17,858 bases of DNA, taken from NCBI GenBank assembly GCA_002369325.1, contig DFDU01000118.1, positions 1 to 17,858 on the forward strand. Reading direction: 5' to 3'. The stretch comes from Lachnospiraceae bacterium UBA3820 (GTDB taxonomy: Bacteria > Bacillota > Clostridia > Lachnospirales > Lachnospiraceae). Positions 1 through 8,607 of this stretch are shown here, one piece after another. The notes beneath the pieces are model-generated. The model was not told where the DNA came from and did not search any database. It was given only the letters and a program-made list of their open reading frames with translations. How positions within the stretch are numbered: position 1 is the stretch's first letter; each line of letters starts with the position of its first letter. Position numbers and translations under genes: made by a program.

Positions 1-960
1 AGAAAGAAAAACGGCTGGTCTCAGGAGGAGCTTGCTGATAAGCTTGATGTATCCAGACAGTCAGTATCCAAATGGGAGGGCGCACAGGCTGTACCCAATC
101 TGGATAAGATTTTGCAATTAAGTGAATTATTTGGGGTAACTACCGATTATCTATTAAAGGACGAGATTGAAGATGAGGAATTTACCGAAAATGATGATAC
201 AAGTGTAAAAAAAGTTACTATGGAAGAAGCAAATAGTTATCTTGATACAGTAAAATCAAATTCAAAGAAAAATGCAATTGCAACATTTCTTTGCATAACA
301 GCAGCAATGCCGCTTATGATTCTTCTGGCATTTAGTCAGGGAAATCTGGTTGGAATATCAGAAAATGTTGCGGCTGCCATAGGTATAGGAATTTTACTTG
401 TTATGGTTGCAGTTGCGGTTGGTATCTATATATATGCGGATTCGATTATGTCTCCGTATGATTATATAGAAAAGGGAGAATTTTCGAATGAATACGGTGT
501 AAAGGGTATGGCAGCGGAAAGAAAGAAGGATTATAAAAATGATCATACCAAAGGAAATATTTGCGGAGTATTACTTTGTGTTGTTTCGGCTATACCTCTT
601 ATAACGGTTGCATTTACGGAAAATAATTCCGCAATACTTGCAACGGTTGGCTTGCTTCTTGTGATGGTAGGCTTCGGAGTCATGATACTTATTAAGACCA
701 ATTCATATTGGGATGCACTTAACAGATTGTTAAGCGAGGAAGAGTTTTCAAAAGAAAAAAAAGAAGAAAATGAGTTTGAAGAACGTGTAGGCACAATTTA
801 TTGGTTGTTTTTCACCGCAATCTATCTTACATTAAGCTTTTTAACAGAGGCATGGGAGAAAACCTGGATTGTATGGGTGATTGCAGGTGTACTCTATGCA
901 GCATTTTCTGAGGCGGTTGAAATGTATGTTGAGAAGAAAAAGAATAAGACAGGGGAATAA
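1..960 (+). CDS. XRE-family HTH regulator with six membrane segments (5' end outside window)
   Basis: The reading frame is open from the first base, so the true start lies to the left; an internal TTG at 112 is not a credible start. The visible part is 319 residues. It opens inside a Cro/C1-type helix-turn-helix (WSQEELADKLDVSRQSVSKW, then PNLDKILQLSELFGVTTDYLL), which is typical of XRE regulators. An acidic linker follows, then three pairs of hydrophobic segments separated by charged loops, six membrane helices in all. This HTH-plus-membrane design is common in Firmicutes and suggests a membrane-anchored regulator. Its target and signal are not visible. The lipoprotein gene starts 66 bp downstream and may be co-transcribed. 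Family assignment is solid; function beyond DNA binding is inference. Confidence 0.85.
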   Translation, partial: RKKNGWSQEELADKLDVSRQSVSKWEGAQAVPNLDKILQLSELFGVTTDYLLKDEIEDEEFTENDDTSVKKVTMEEANSYLDTVKSNSKKNAIATFLCITAAMPLMILLAFSQGNLVGISENVAAAIGIGILLVMVAVAVGIYIYADSIMSPYDYIEKGEFSNEYGVKGMAAERKKDYKNDHTKGNICGVLLCVVSAIPLITVAFTENNSAILATVGLLLVMVGFGVMILIKTNSYWDALNRLLSEEEFSKEKKEENEFEERVGTIYWLFFTAIYLTLSFLTEAWEKTWIVWVIAGVLYAAFSEAVEMYVEKKKNKTGE

Positions 961-1026
961 TATTTAAAATAGAATAATAAAGAAAACATTATCATATTAT
1001 GTAATAAAAAAATAGGAAGACATAGT

Positions 1027-1491
1027 ATGAAGAAAAAAAGTCATAACAAAAAGCGCAGGATAATATTTTTCTTATCTGCGCTTTTGCTTTGTCAATTTGT
1101 AACGGCATGCGGAATAAAGAAGGATAAGCAAAGAGTCGAGATGGAATATACGGTCTGTGATGAAACCGGGCTCCCGGATGAATTAAGGGATATAATAGAA
1201 GAAAAGAAAAAAGGAGTTTTCAAGTTAAGTTACGTGAATAATGACGGAATGTACATTGCTGTAGGTTACGGCGCTCACAACAGACAAAATCTGAGTGTGA
1301 TTGTAGAGGACGTGTATAAAACCGATAATGCCATATATGTAGATACGAATCTTTATACTTCGGATGAAATAAATGACTCAAATATCGCAACTGCAGGTGA
1401 TGCAGTAAAGTCGGGGCAACCGTCCATGTATCCGTATATTGTAATAAAATGTGAAAAGACGGATTTGCCTGTGGTATTTGATGCGGACTAA
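1027..1491 (+). CDS. Small lipoprotein with PrcB-like C-terminal domain
   Basis: This 154-residue protein starts with a Lys/Arg-rich n-region and a hydrophobic stretch ending in VTAC. That is a plausible lipobox with the lipidated Cys at about residue 28, so export and membrane anchoring outside the cell are expected. The mature part has a conserved-looking GYGAHNRQNLSVIVEDV block, then a late YPYIVIK strand. This order (Gly-rich strand, V-x-V strands, terminal PY-V-I-K) resembles the PrcB C-terminal domain found in many clostridial lipoproteins. PrcB was named for a role in stabilising a surface protease complex in Treponema; no partner protease is visible here. An AGGAAG ribosome site lies near 1015. 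The fold call comes from pattern recognition only and is moderate. Confidence 0.6.
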   Translation: MKKKSHNKKRRIIFFLSALLLCQFVTACGIKKDKQRVEMEYTVCDETGLPDELRDIIEEKKKGVFKLSYVNNDGMYIAVGYGAHNRQNLSVIVEDVYKTDNAIYVDTNLYTSDEINDSNIATAGDAVKSGQPSMYPYIVIKCEKTDLPVVFDAD

Positions 1492-1626
1492 AGCGGTTAT
1501 GACAAATATACGAGGTGTAATGAGTATTGTTTCGGATGAAAGAAAGATAAAGAATATAACATAAATAATAAGGCCTTCGAATATAATTATTTACAAATGG
1601 AATAATTAAAATTATATGGAGGTATT

Positions 1627-3180
1627 ATGGACTTTAGTAAAAAAGATATACATACAAGCATACTTAAGGATGTAAGAAATTCACAGCTTACCATAGATGA
1701 TGATTTTAATATACCTGACAATAAAAAGGATGTTGAAAGAATAATTGCCGAAACGGGAAATGTAACGATTGAAGAGGTAATTGCCGAGGAGGGCAGGGTA
1801 AAGATAACCGGAACCGTTTATTTTAAGGTGCTTTATGAAACAAATGATGATAACGGACCGGATATGGAAATATACGAGAATGAAATTTTGTTTGAAGATA
1901 TCGTGAATATTGAAGGCGTAAACAGGGCGAGCAAACCGGAGGTACGTTGCGTGCTTGAGGATTTGTCGGCAAGTATTATAAATTCAAGAAAGCTTGAAGT
2001 AAGAGGTCTTATCGATAATCAAATTTGTATTTATGAAGAGTTTTTTACAAATTGCGCGACCGGGCTTGAAAACGGAAATGGTATAGAGTGCCGCCATACG
2101 GATATAAATATCAGTGAAACCGTAATTAGTAAAAGAGATGTTTTCAGGATAAAGGAAGAGATAGAGATTGCACAAAACAAACCAAATATAAAGGAAATAT
2201 TATGGTCAAACGTGGCTCTTCGTAATATCGAAGTAAGACCGATGAAAGATAAGCTTGCGGTGCGGGGAGAGGTAGAGGTTTTTGCGATTTACAAAAGTGA
2301 TGAGGAACACGTGCCGGCGCAATATGTTTTTTCTGTAAGAACAATTGAAGAAGAAATAGAATGTTTGGGTGCGTCGGAGGAGCATATTGCCTGCGCTGAC
2401 TTATCTATAGGAAAGGGAGACGTAAGTATAAAGCAGGATTCCGACGGTGAGGACAGAATTATAGGCATAGATTATAATGTGGATATGAATATCAAAATGT
2501 ATGAGGATAAGGAAATCAGTATATTAAGCGACATGTATTCACCTCAGGTTGAGATAGAGCCGGAGAAGGAGAACTTTGTATACGAAAATCTTATTATGAA
2601 AAATACGGCGCAGGTTAAGATTTCCGACAGATATAAGCATGACAGCGAAGAAGAAAAAATACTCCAGATATGTCATGTTTACGGAAATGTTTTTCTGGAT
2701 GATATAAAGAAAAATGAGAACTCTGTTGATATTTTGGGAACGGTTAAAGCATATATTCTCTACATTCCTTCAAGTGACAGACCTATGGATTTAATAGAGA
2801 TGGATATTCCTTTTGAGTATAATGTGGATACCGGAAGAATTTCCGAGGAAACCAATGTCAAGGTAGTTCCGAAATTGATAAGACTGTCTGCAGCAATGCT
2901 TAATTCCCGTGAGATAGAGATAAAGGCGGAGGCCGGCCTTGAAATAATGCTCTTTGAGACAAGAAATACAGATGTGATTACGGATATGACGATTTCACCG
3001 ATTGATTATGAAAGAAAGGCAGCTATGCCCGGCATAGCGGGATATGTTGTTAAAAAGGGAGATACAATCTGGTCTATTGCAAGAAAATATTATGCGACAA
3101 CGGAGTCGATAAGAAAGATAAATAATCTTGAAAAGGATGAGATAAACGAGGGTGACAGAATTATCGTGGTAAAAGGATAA
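1627..3180 (+). CDS. sipL: SipL-like spore morphogenesis protein (three DUF3794/SPOCS domains plus LysM)
   Basis: This 517-residue protein has three similar repeats, at about residues 36-140, 187-290 and 346-440. Each carries the pattern G-N-V or equivalent, then I-x-G-x-V and L-Y or I-Y, which marks DUF3794/SPOCS domains. Residues 472-516 form a LysM domain (GYVVKKGDTIW, then an INEGDRIIVV end) expected to bind peptidoglycan or SpoIVA. There is no signal peptide or membrane helix, which fits a mother-cell protein. In C. difficile, SipL has this architecture and binds SpoIVA through LysM to tether the coat to the forespore; it replaces Bacillus SpoVID. A GGAGG site precedes the ATG. I found no convincing sigma-E promoter in the 135 bp upstream, and an intrinsic terminator follows directly. 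Confidence 0.85.
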   Translation: MDFSKKDIHTSILKDVRNSQLTIDDDFNIPDNKKDVERIIAETGNVTIEEVIAEEGRVKITGTVYFKVLYETNDDNGPDMEIYENEILFEDIVNIEGVNRASKPEVRCVLEDLSASIINSRKLEVRGLIDNQICIYEEFFTNCATGLENGNGIECRHTDINISETVISKRDVFRIKEEIEIAQNKPNIKEILWSNVALRNIEVRPMKDKLAVRGEVEVFAIYKSDEEHVPAQYVFSVRTIEEEIECLGASEEHIACADLSIGKGDVSIKQDSDGEDRIIGIDYNVDMNIKMYEDKEISILSDMYSPQVEIEPEKENFVYENLIMKNTAQVKISDRYKHDSEEEKILQICHVYGNVFLDDIKKNENSVDILGTVKAYILYIPSSDRPMDLIEMDIPFEYNVDTGRISEETNVKVVPKLIRLSAAMLNSREIEIKAEAGLEIMLFETRNTDVITDMTISPIDYERKAAMPGIAGYVVKKGDTIWSIARKYYATTESIRKINNLEKDEINEGDRIIVVKG

Positions 3181-3213
3181 ACAAAAAAGATTATGGAATA
3201 AAGATATATACTT

Positions 3214-3250
3214 AAAAAGGGACTGCAATATAATTGCGGTCCCTTTGTTG
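3214..3250 (+). terminator. Intrinsic terminator after sipL
   Basis: Arms AAAGGGACTGCAAT (3216-3229) and ATTGCGGTCCCTTT (3233-3246) pair over 14 bp with one G-U, around a 3-base ATA loop. A short T-rich run follows. It sits 35 bp after the sipL stop and separates sipL from the ispE promoter. Confidence 0.85.
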
Positions 3251-3450
3251 TATAGTGAAACCTATACATAGTCTTAACCTAAGACCATTCGCTGAATTAG
3301 ATTAAGATTATTAGGTTCCACTCAGGAAAGCTTTGACTGAGTTGCGAGGATACAATCATAGCTTTCATACAATATATCGGAAATGTTTTCCGATTACTTA
3401 ATATTATATCTAAAAAAAATAAATAATCAATACAAAAATATAAAAATGAC
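3251..3450. other. Non-coding spacer with three short hairpins
   Basis: No credible gene lies between the sipL terminator and the ispE promoter. Three perfect short inverted repeats stand in a row: GTCTTA/TAAGAC (3271-3285), ACTCAG/CTGAGT (3320-3342) and TCGGAAA/TTTCCGA (3377-3393). AACCTAA near 3277 could also pair with TTAGGTT near 3311. The region lies upstream of the predicted ispE start site, so it is not part of that leader. It could be a degenerate repeat or a small RNA; nothing decides this. Confidence 0.4.
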
Positions 3451-3479
3451 TTTATATTTTGGAGTCGGTTTGTTAAAAT
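3451..3479 (+). promoter_or_regulatory. Sigma-A-like promoter for ispE
   Basis: TTTATA (3451-3456), a 17-base spacer and TAAAAT (3474-3479), with an extended -10 TG at 3471-3472. It lies about 40 bp upstream of the ispE ATG. Confidence 0.6.
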
Positions 3480-3521
3480 GTATATTGTATACAAAGACCT
3501 TTGTTTTAAGGAGATTATGGT

Positions 3522-4436
3522 ATGAAACTGATGTTAAAAGCATACGCCAAGGTTAATCTTGCCTTGGATGTATTAAGAAGAAGACCGGACGGTTATCATG
3601 ATGTAAAAATGATAATGCAAAATATTGATTTATATGATGTGCTGACATTTTCCGTAGCGGACGAAGATATAAATAATTATCGGGAGAAAAAAAAGGAAAA
3701 TGATAATTCAAAAAAGTGTAAAGCAGAAATCACATTAAATTCGAATAAAAGCAATATACCGCTTGATGAGAACAATCTTATATGCAAGGCTGTCAGACTT
3801 ATGTATGAAGAGTATGGGATAGAAGCGGATATGGATATTTATCTGGAAAAAAATATTCCTGTTGAGGCCGGCATGGCAGGTGGAAGCACGGATTGTGCGG
3901 CAGCCATTAAGGCGGTAAATGAAATTTTCGGATTGAAGCTCTCCGAAAAAGAAATGATGGAAATAGGTGTTAAGCTCGGCGCTGATGTCCCGTTTTGTAT
4001 TATGGCTAGAACAGCCCTTTCGGAGGGAATCGGTGAAAAACTCAGCGATGTTAAAAAACTTCCGAAGTGCCATGTTCTGGTGGCAAAGCCTCCGATAAGT
4101 GTAAGCACGGGTATGGTATATAAAAATCTTAAATGTGATGAGCTTAAGAAACATCCGGATGTTGATGGAATGATAGAGGCACTTTCAAACGAAGATTTAA
4201 ATAAAACCGCAACATGTATGGAAAATGTTTTGGAAACGGTTACTGTTAAGCTGTATCCAAAGATAGAAGAATTAAAAAATATAATGAAGGAACAGGGCGC
4301 GCTTAATGCCATTATGAGCGGAAGCGGTCCAACCGTGTTCGGATTATTTACGTCCGAAGAGACTGCAAATGAAGCAAAGAAATACATAGCGGATAAAGGA
4401 CTTTCGAATGAAGTATATGTGGTCAAGCCTGTGTAA
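3522..4436 (+). CDS. ispE: 4-diphosphocytidyl-2-C-methyl-D-erythritol kinase (IspE)
   Basis: IspE phosphorylates the 2-hydroxyl of CDP-methylerythritol with ATP, the fourth step of the MEP pathway to isoprenoids, in the cytoplasm. The 304-residue protein shows all GHMP-kinase blocks: AKVNLALDV at the N-terminus with catalytic Lys10, RRPDGYH at about 20-26, the ATP loop AGMAGGSTD at residues 116-124, KLGADVPF with the expected catalytic Asp155, and MSGSGPTVF near the C-terminus. The ATP loop reads GMAGGSTD where GLGGGSSD is usual, a mild variation. A charged insertion near residues 49-75 makes the N-terminal lobe slightly long. AAGGAG lies at 3508-3513. It is followed 48 bp later by the GntR gene, probably in the same transcript. 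Confidence 0.95.
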   Translation: MKLMLKAYAKVNLALDVLRRRPDGYHDVKMIMQNIDLYDVLTFSVADEDINNYREKKKENDNSKKCKAEITLNSNKSNIPLDENNLICKAVRLMYEEYGIEADMDIYLEKNIPVEAGMAGGSTDCAAAIKAVNEIFGLKLSEKEMMEIGVKLGADVPFCIMARTALSEGIGEKLSDVKKLPKCHVLVAKPPISVSTGMVYKNLKCDELKKHPDVDGMIEALSNEDLNKTATCMENVLETVTVKLYPKIEELKNIMKEQGALNAIMSGSGPTVFGLFTSEETANEAKKYIADKGLSNEVYVVKPV

Positions 4437-4484
4437 GGATACCTGAGTAGATTATGAAAATTTTGAAACGGATAGGAGGTATTT

Positions 4485-5156
4485 ATGAAGAAACTTAGTT
4501 TAAAGCTGGACGAATATCTGCCGCTTCGTGAAGTGGTATTCAATGCCTTAAGACAGGCAATTATAGAAGGCGAGTTTCAACCGGGAGAAAGGTTAATGGA
4601 GGTGACTCTTGCCAATAAGCTGGGAGTAAGCCGTACACCGGTAAGAGAAGCAATTCGAATGCTTGAACTTGAAGGCCTTGTGGTAATGGTTCCGCGAAAG
4701 GGAGCGGAGGTTGCAAAGATTACGGTTAAGGATCTAAAGGATGCACTTGAAGTTCGTATGGCGATGGAAGCTCTTTCTGTAAGACTTGCATGTGAGAGGA
4801 TAGATGAAAAGGGTAAGGAGGAATTAAAGACAGCCTGTATCAGTTTTAAGGAAGCTATTAATTCCAAGCTTGTTCCGGCCATAGTCGAGCGTGATGAGGC
4901 GTTTCATAATGTAATATATAAGGCCAGTAAAAATAATAAGCTTATAAATATAACGCAGAATTTAAGGGAGCAGGTATACCGGTACAGAGTCGAATATGTT
5001 AAGGATTTCCTTTATCATGATAATCTCGTAAGAGAACATGATCTGATAACCATGGCGGTTTTAAAAGGAGATGCGGATTCTGCGGAAAAGATAATGAAGG
5101 AACATATTTACAATCAGGAGCAGATTGTTATAAAAAATGTAACAAATGCAGAATAA
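4485..5156 (+). CDS. GntR-family transcriptional regulator, FadR/FCD subfamily
   Basis: The 223-residue protein has an N-terminal winged helix (about residues 12-75) with the GntR signature PGERL, LGVSRTPVREAIRMLELEGLV, then a helical FCD effector domain. The FCD domain shows the usual metal- or ligand-binding residues: D-x-x-x-H in RDEAFH, a His in REHDLI and a His in KEHIYN. Regulators of this subfamily usually sense organic acids or sugar acids. No catabolic genes are adjacent, so the ligand cannot be guessed. An AGGAGG site precedes the ATG. It follows ispE by 48 bp and precedes the ger genes by 40 bp. From memory, a GntR gene near ispE, sipL and spoIIR is also found in C. difficile; its role there is unclear to me. 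Confidence 0.9.
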   Translation: MKKLSLKLDEYLPLREVVFNALRQAIIEGEFQPGERLMEVTLANKLGVSRTPVREAIRMLELEGLVVMVPRKGAEVAKITVKDLKDALEVRMAMEALSVRLACERIDEKGKEELKTACISFKEAINSKLVPAIVERDEAFHNVIYKASKNNKLINITQNLREQVYRYRVEYVKDFLYHDNLVREHDLITMAVLKGDADSAEKIMKEHIYNQEQIVIKNVTNAE

Positions 5157-5196
5157 AAATCATTAACCCCGTAAACACTATAAAATAAAGAAATTT

Positions 5197-6747
5197 ATGG
5201 TGGATATGGGGTTTTTTATGTTTGGGTTATATGATGAAAAGAACAGACTTACTGTAGATATAAGCTCGTCAGTTGAAGAAAATATCAAAATACTGGATAT
5301 GATTTTCAACGGATGCAATGATGTCGTGAGTAAGTCTTTTTTTATTGGTAACAAAGAAAGAAGAAAGCTTCATTTAATCTATATTGATGGACTTTGCGAT
5401 CATGAAATGATAGAGCAGACCGTCTTAAAGCCTCTTTTGTATGAATGGCATTTAAATGAGCTGTCAGAGGAGAAACTGTGGGAAAATATATTTTATGTTG
5501 AGGCACAGACTGTTGATATAAAAGAAGAAAAATCCTTTGATAAAGCGATAGAGAGTGTATTAAACGGTGATACTGTAATTTTTGTGGACGGTTATAACAA
5601 GGTTTTTGTCGTATCATCAAAAAAATATCCATTAAGAAGTATCGCAGAAAACGATACGGAGGCAGGAATGAGGGGTCCGAGGGACAGCTTTGGTGAGAGT
5701 ATTAGACAATGTACGGCACTTATAAGAAGAAGACTTAAGGATTCAAAGCTCAGGGTCGAGCAGGGAGTTATAGGTCAGCGTTCAAGAACCTCATATGCAA
5801 TCATGTATCTTGAGGACCTGGTTAAACCGGGACTTGTGGATGAGATAAAAGTAAAACTCGAAAAGTATGAGATAGATGCTGTTTTTGACAGCGGAATGGC
5901 TGAGCATCTTATGGATGATAATTGGTATTCTCCGTTTCCGATATTTCAGACAACTACAAGACCGGATAAGGCAGCAGCAGGAATAGTTGAGGGAAGGGTG
6001 GTTGTGGCATTTGATAATTCTCCTGAAGTGCTTCTTGCACCCTGTGATTTTAATATGCTGTTGCAGGCCTCGGATGATTATTACAATCGTTGGGCTGTCG
6101 GAACATTTGCGAGATTTATAAGATATGTAGCGGCATTTATTGCCATAACTCTCCCGGGGTTTTATATAGCGGTAACGGTATATCACAGTGACATGCTTCC
6201 GACAAGGCTTTTGTATGCTATTGCCAATGCACGTTCTATGGTGACCTTTCCGGTAATTGTGGAGATGCTTATTATGGAATTTTTGTTTGAACTTTTAAGA
6301 GAGGCAGGCATAAGGCTTCCCGGACCCCTGGGAAACACCATAGGTGTTGTAGGAGGTCTTATCGTCGGTCAGGCAGCAGTGGAAGCCGGCATAGTAAGTA
6401 CTATTGTTGTGATTATCGTTGCCCTTACGGCAATAGCTTCGTTTGCCATACCAAACGAGGAATTTGCATCGGTTTTCAGGCTGCTTAAGTTTTTTATTAT
6501 GATTACATCATCTGTTGCGGGACTTTATGGTTTTGTTTTGGGGCTTCTTTTTATCGCGATACATCTTTCGGAGCTGAAAAGCTTCGGAGTACCTTACATG
6601 ATGCCTGTGGTATGCGGAGATATGAGGGATGATGATTTTCATAATAAGGACTTTATTTTACGGGCTCCGATAAGCTTTATGAAAAAACGACCGATTTGGA
6701 CAAGGAAAGGAAAAAGGATAAGGCTTAAGGAAAATACAAAGGAATAA
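5197..6747 (+). CDS. GerA-family spore germinant receptor A subunit
   Basis: The 516-residue protein belongs to the GerAA/GerKA/SpoVAF family, the A subunit of germinant receptors in the inner spore membrane. The N-terminal half is soluble (to about residue 305). The rest holds several membrane helices and the family's most conserved blocks: ITLPGFYIA, PGPLGNTIGVVGGLIVGQAAVEAG at about 375-398 (with conserved Pro and Gly residues), FAIPNEEF, and a basic tail with LRAPISFMKKRP. The start is uncertain: ATGs at 5197, 5206 and 5218 are all in frame and none has a strong ribosome site; 5218 (MFGLYDEKN) matches a typical length equally well. The next gene, a B-subunit fusion, starts 57 bp later, so the pair likely forms one receptor. 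Which nutrient it senses is unknown. Confidence 0.9.
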   Translation: MVDMGFFMFGLYDEKNRLTVDISSSVEENIKILDMIFNGCNDVVSKSFFIGNKERRKLHLIYIDGLCDHEMIEQTVLKPLLYEWHLNELSEEKLWENIFYVEAQTVDIKEEKSFDKAIESVLNGDTVIFVDGYNKVFVVSSKKYPLRSIAENDTEAGMRGPRDSFGESIRQCTALIRRRLKDSKLRVEQGVIGQRSRTSYAIMYLEDLVKPGLVDEIKVKLEKYEIDAVFDSGMAEHLMDDNWYSPFPIFQTTTRPDKAAAGIVEGRVVVAFDNSPEVLLAPCDFNMLLQASDDYYNRWAVGTFARFIRYVAAFIAITLPGFYIAVTVYHSDMLPTRLLYAIANARSMVTFPVIVEMLIMEFLFELLREAGIRLPGPLGNTIGVVGGLIVGQAAVEAGIVSTIVVIIVALTAIASFAIPNEEFASVFRLLKFFIMITSSVAGLYGFVLGLLFIAIHLSELKSFGVPYMMPVVCGDMRDDDFHNKDFILRAPISFMKKRPIWTRKGKRIRLKENTKE

Positions 6748-6804
6748 ATCTATTAATGCAAAATATAGCATAAATTTAAGATTTTATAATTTAGGAGAAT
6801 AATT

Positions 6805-8541
6805 ATGAGACTTGATAATGGAAAAATATCCGAGAGACAGTGCTTTCGAATGGGGATTCTTGAAAATATCACTCTTGGAATTGTTGTAATTCCGTATATT
6901 TGTACCGGGAATGCAGGAGAGTGGCATTATATGGCATTTGCATTGGGGCTTGTATTTACTTTTTTGTACAGCCTTGTAATTTATGGCTTTTCCAAAGCCT
7001 TTCCTGATGGGATGATTGAGGAAGCGGACGGACTGCTTGGTCGTAAGGGAAAAATTATTGATATTTTATATTGCTTACGGTATTTACTCAGAGCTTCACT
7101 GATTATTTTGTTTTTTTCGGTTATGTTGCGGGGATATATGTTAAGAAGCTTTAATGTATGGACAATAATTATATCATTTACCGTAATCTGCGGTTATGGT
7201 GCATCAAAAGATATCGAAAAAAGAGGAAGACTTTTAGAGCTTTTGTTCTGGTGGATGATAATTCCTCTTATTCTTGTTGCGGTTTTTTCGGTGAGCAACG
7301 TGGACTGGGAATTGGTAAGGATGGAAAAACAGGCTGACTACAGGGGCATATTGAGAGGAGCGTATTTGGTTCTTATAATCATGTCATCAATAGAAACCAT
7401 GCTGTTTACACTAACCAAAGTCAGAAGATTGAACAGGAGCGGATATCTCAAAAGTGTAATATGGATAATTATTTCTGTTCTGTTTTCATATATATTTGTT
7501 CAGGGTATCATAGGCGATGGTTGGGCAAAAGACAGCAGTATGTCCGTCCTTTATGTTATGGAAGCAGCGGGCTTTCCGGGAGGAATTCAAAGATTTGATT
7601 ATGCGGTTGTGGCATTTTTTCTTATAGGAGTATTTTCCGTCGTGAGCGGATATATGTTTTATGCGAAGGAGTTTTTAAGAGTAGCATTTTCAAAAAGGTG
7701 GAATGTTTTTGAGAAGGAAAATAAATCCGGCTCTATAGAGGTTGTTTCCGATAAATGGTGGATAATGATAGTTGTTATGCTTATGACAATTATCTTTTCA
7801 TGGTTTTGGAGCCTTTTTGAAATATCGGGTATTCTGGCTGATTATCTTATATGGTTTGACTTGGGAATCAGTCTGCTTATCCCTCTTTCGTTGCTTTTTA
7901 TAAAAATGCTTAAGGGAAAAAATAAAGCACTTGATAAAGAAAAAATATCCGGAAAACTAAATGTCGGTATTGTAGGTAAGAAGACAATAGGAATAGTTTT
8001 GCTTGCAATCGGAAGTACATTTCTGACTACAGGCTGCAAAACGAGAGTTGACTTTAAAAAGATAGATGACAGGCAATCATCGCTTGAGTCCATGGATTAT
8101 GCGGTAACGCTCACGGTAAGAAACGCCGGCTGCGAAGATAATTCGGACCATGAAAAGGAAGAAGCCGGCGAAGATACGGGAGAGGTTGGCAGTGAAAGAG
8201 ATACAGAGGAAGTGAACTATTACTTTGAGTTTGAGGTAGCGGATCTATCCGATTATAAGGGAGATTCCGGGGATATGCTTAGTACAAGACGTTATGAATC
8301 TATGGCATCGGATTTGAAAACGGCACTTGATAATTATTATGCGGCAAAAGAAAAGCATCTTGATCTTGGGCATCTTAAGCTTATAAACCTTTACGGAGAT
8401 GTATCGAATGTTGTAATGGAATTAAAGGATATGCCGTCGGTGACGAAGTCGGTGGAAGTTGAGATAAGCTATAATGACGGTATCCAAAAAACAAATTTAA
8501 GAAAAATGATTAAAAAGCTGTATGCGGGGGAAGAATTCTGA
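6805..8541 (+). CDS. Germinant receptor B subunit (GerAB-like) fused to a shortened GerC-like domain
   Basis: Residues 1 to about 375 form a ten-helix APC-type transporter fold as in GerAB/GerKB, the part that binds germinant in known receptors. A basic linker follows, then an eleventh hydrophobic stretch (about 394-409) ending in LTTGC with Cys411. This looks like the signal segment and lipobox of a GerAC lipoprotein, placed inside one chain. Residues 412-578 resemble the first GerAC domain (acidic loop, then GHLKLINLYGDV), but the remaining GerAC domains are missing: about 170 residues against more than 350 usual. With ten helices ending inside, the extra helix would place the C-terminal part outside, where GerC normally sits. 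The frame is open throughout with no internal start with a ribosome site. RBS TTAGGAGAA precedes the ATG. B-subunit call is firm; the GerC relation is inferred. Confidence 0.8.
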   Translation: MRLDNGKISERQCFRMGILENITLGIVVIPYICTGNAGEWHYMAFALGLVFTFLYSLVIYGFSKAFPDGMIEEADGLLGRKGKIIDILYCLRYLLRASLIILFFSVMLRGYMLRSFNVWTIIISFTVICGYGASKDIEKRGRLLELLFWWMIIPLILVAVFSVSNVDWELVRMEKQADYRGILRGAYLVLIIMSSIETMLFTLTKVRRLNRSGYLKSVIWIIISVLFSYIFVQGIIGDGWAKDSSMSVLYVMEAAGFPGGIQRFDYAVVAFFLIGVFSVVSGYMFYAKEFLRVAFSKRWNVFEKENKSGSIEVVSDKWWIMIVVMLMTIIFSWFWSLFEISGILADYLIWFDLGISLLIPLSLLFIKMLKGKNKALDKEKISGKLNVGIVGKKTIGIVLLAIGSTFLTTGCKTRVDFKKIDDRQSSLESMDYAVTLTVRNAGCEDNSDHEKEEAGEDTGEVGSERDTEEVNYYFEFEVADLSDYKGDSGDMLSTRRYESMASDLKTALDNYYAAKEKHLDLGHLKLINLYGDVSNVVMELKDMPSVTKSVEVEISYNDGIQKTNLRKMIKKLYAGEEF

Positions 8542-8550
8542 TAGAAAAAG

Positions 8551-8585
8551 GTCAGACAATCCTAAACAGGATTGATATGTCTGAC
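8551..8585 (+). other. Bulged hairpin between ger fusion gene and spoIIR
   Basis: GTCAGAC (8551-8557) pairs with GTCTGAC (8579-8585) and AATCCT (8558-8563) pairs with AGGATT (8568-8573) around an AAAC loop, with a bulge at 8574-8578. No U-tract follows, so it is not a standard terminator. It may slow transcription or protect a processed end upstream of the spoIIR ribosome site. Confidence 0.5.
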
Positions 8586-8607
8586 TTGCAAATATCAGGA
8601 GGGAAAA

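Noticed and set aside
112..960. Complete membrane protein starting at TTG 112
   Set aside because: The frame is open upstream and encodes a helix-turn-helix, so the gene is cut by the window edge.
3839..4543. Long minus-strand open frame opposite ispE
   Set aside because: It is a shadow of ispE, which has all kinase motifs; the minus frame has no recognisable domain.
8572..8607. Longer SpoIIR start at TTG 8572
   Set aside because: The TTG lies inside a hairpin with no ribosome site, while AGGAGG is well placed for ATG 8608.
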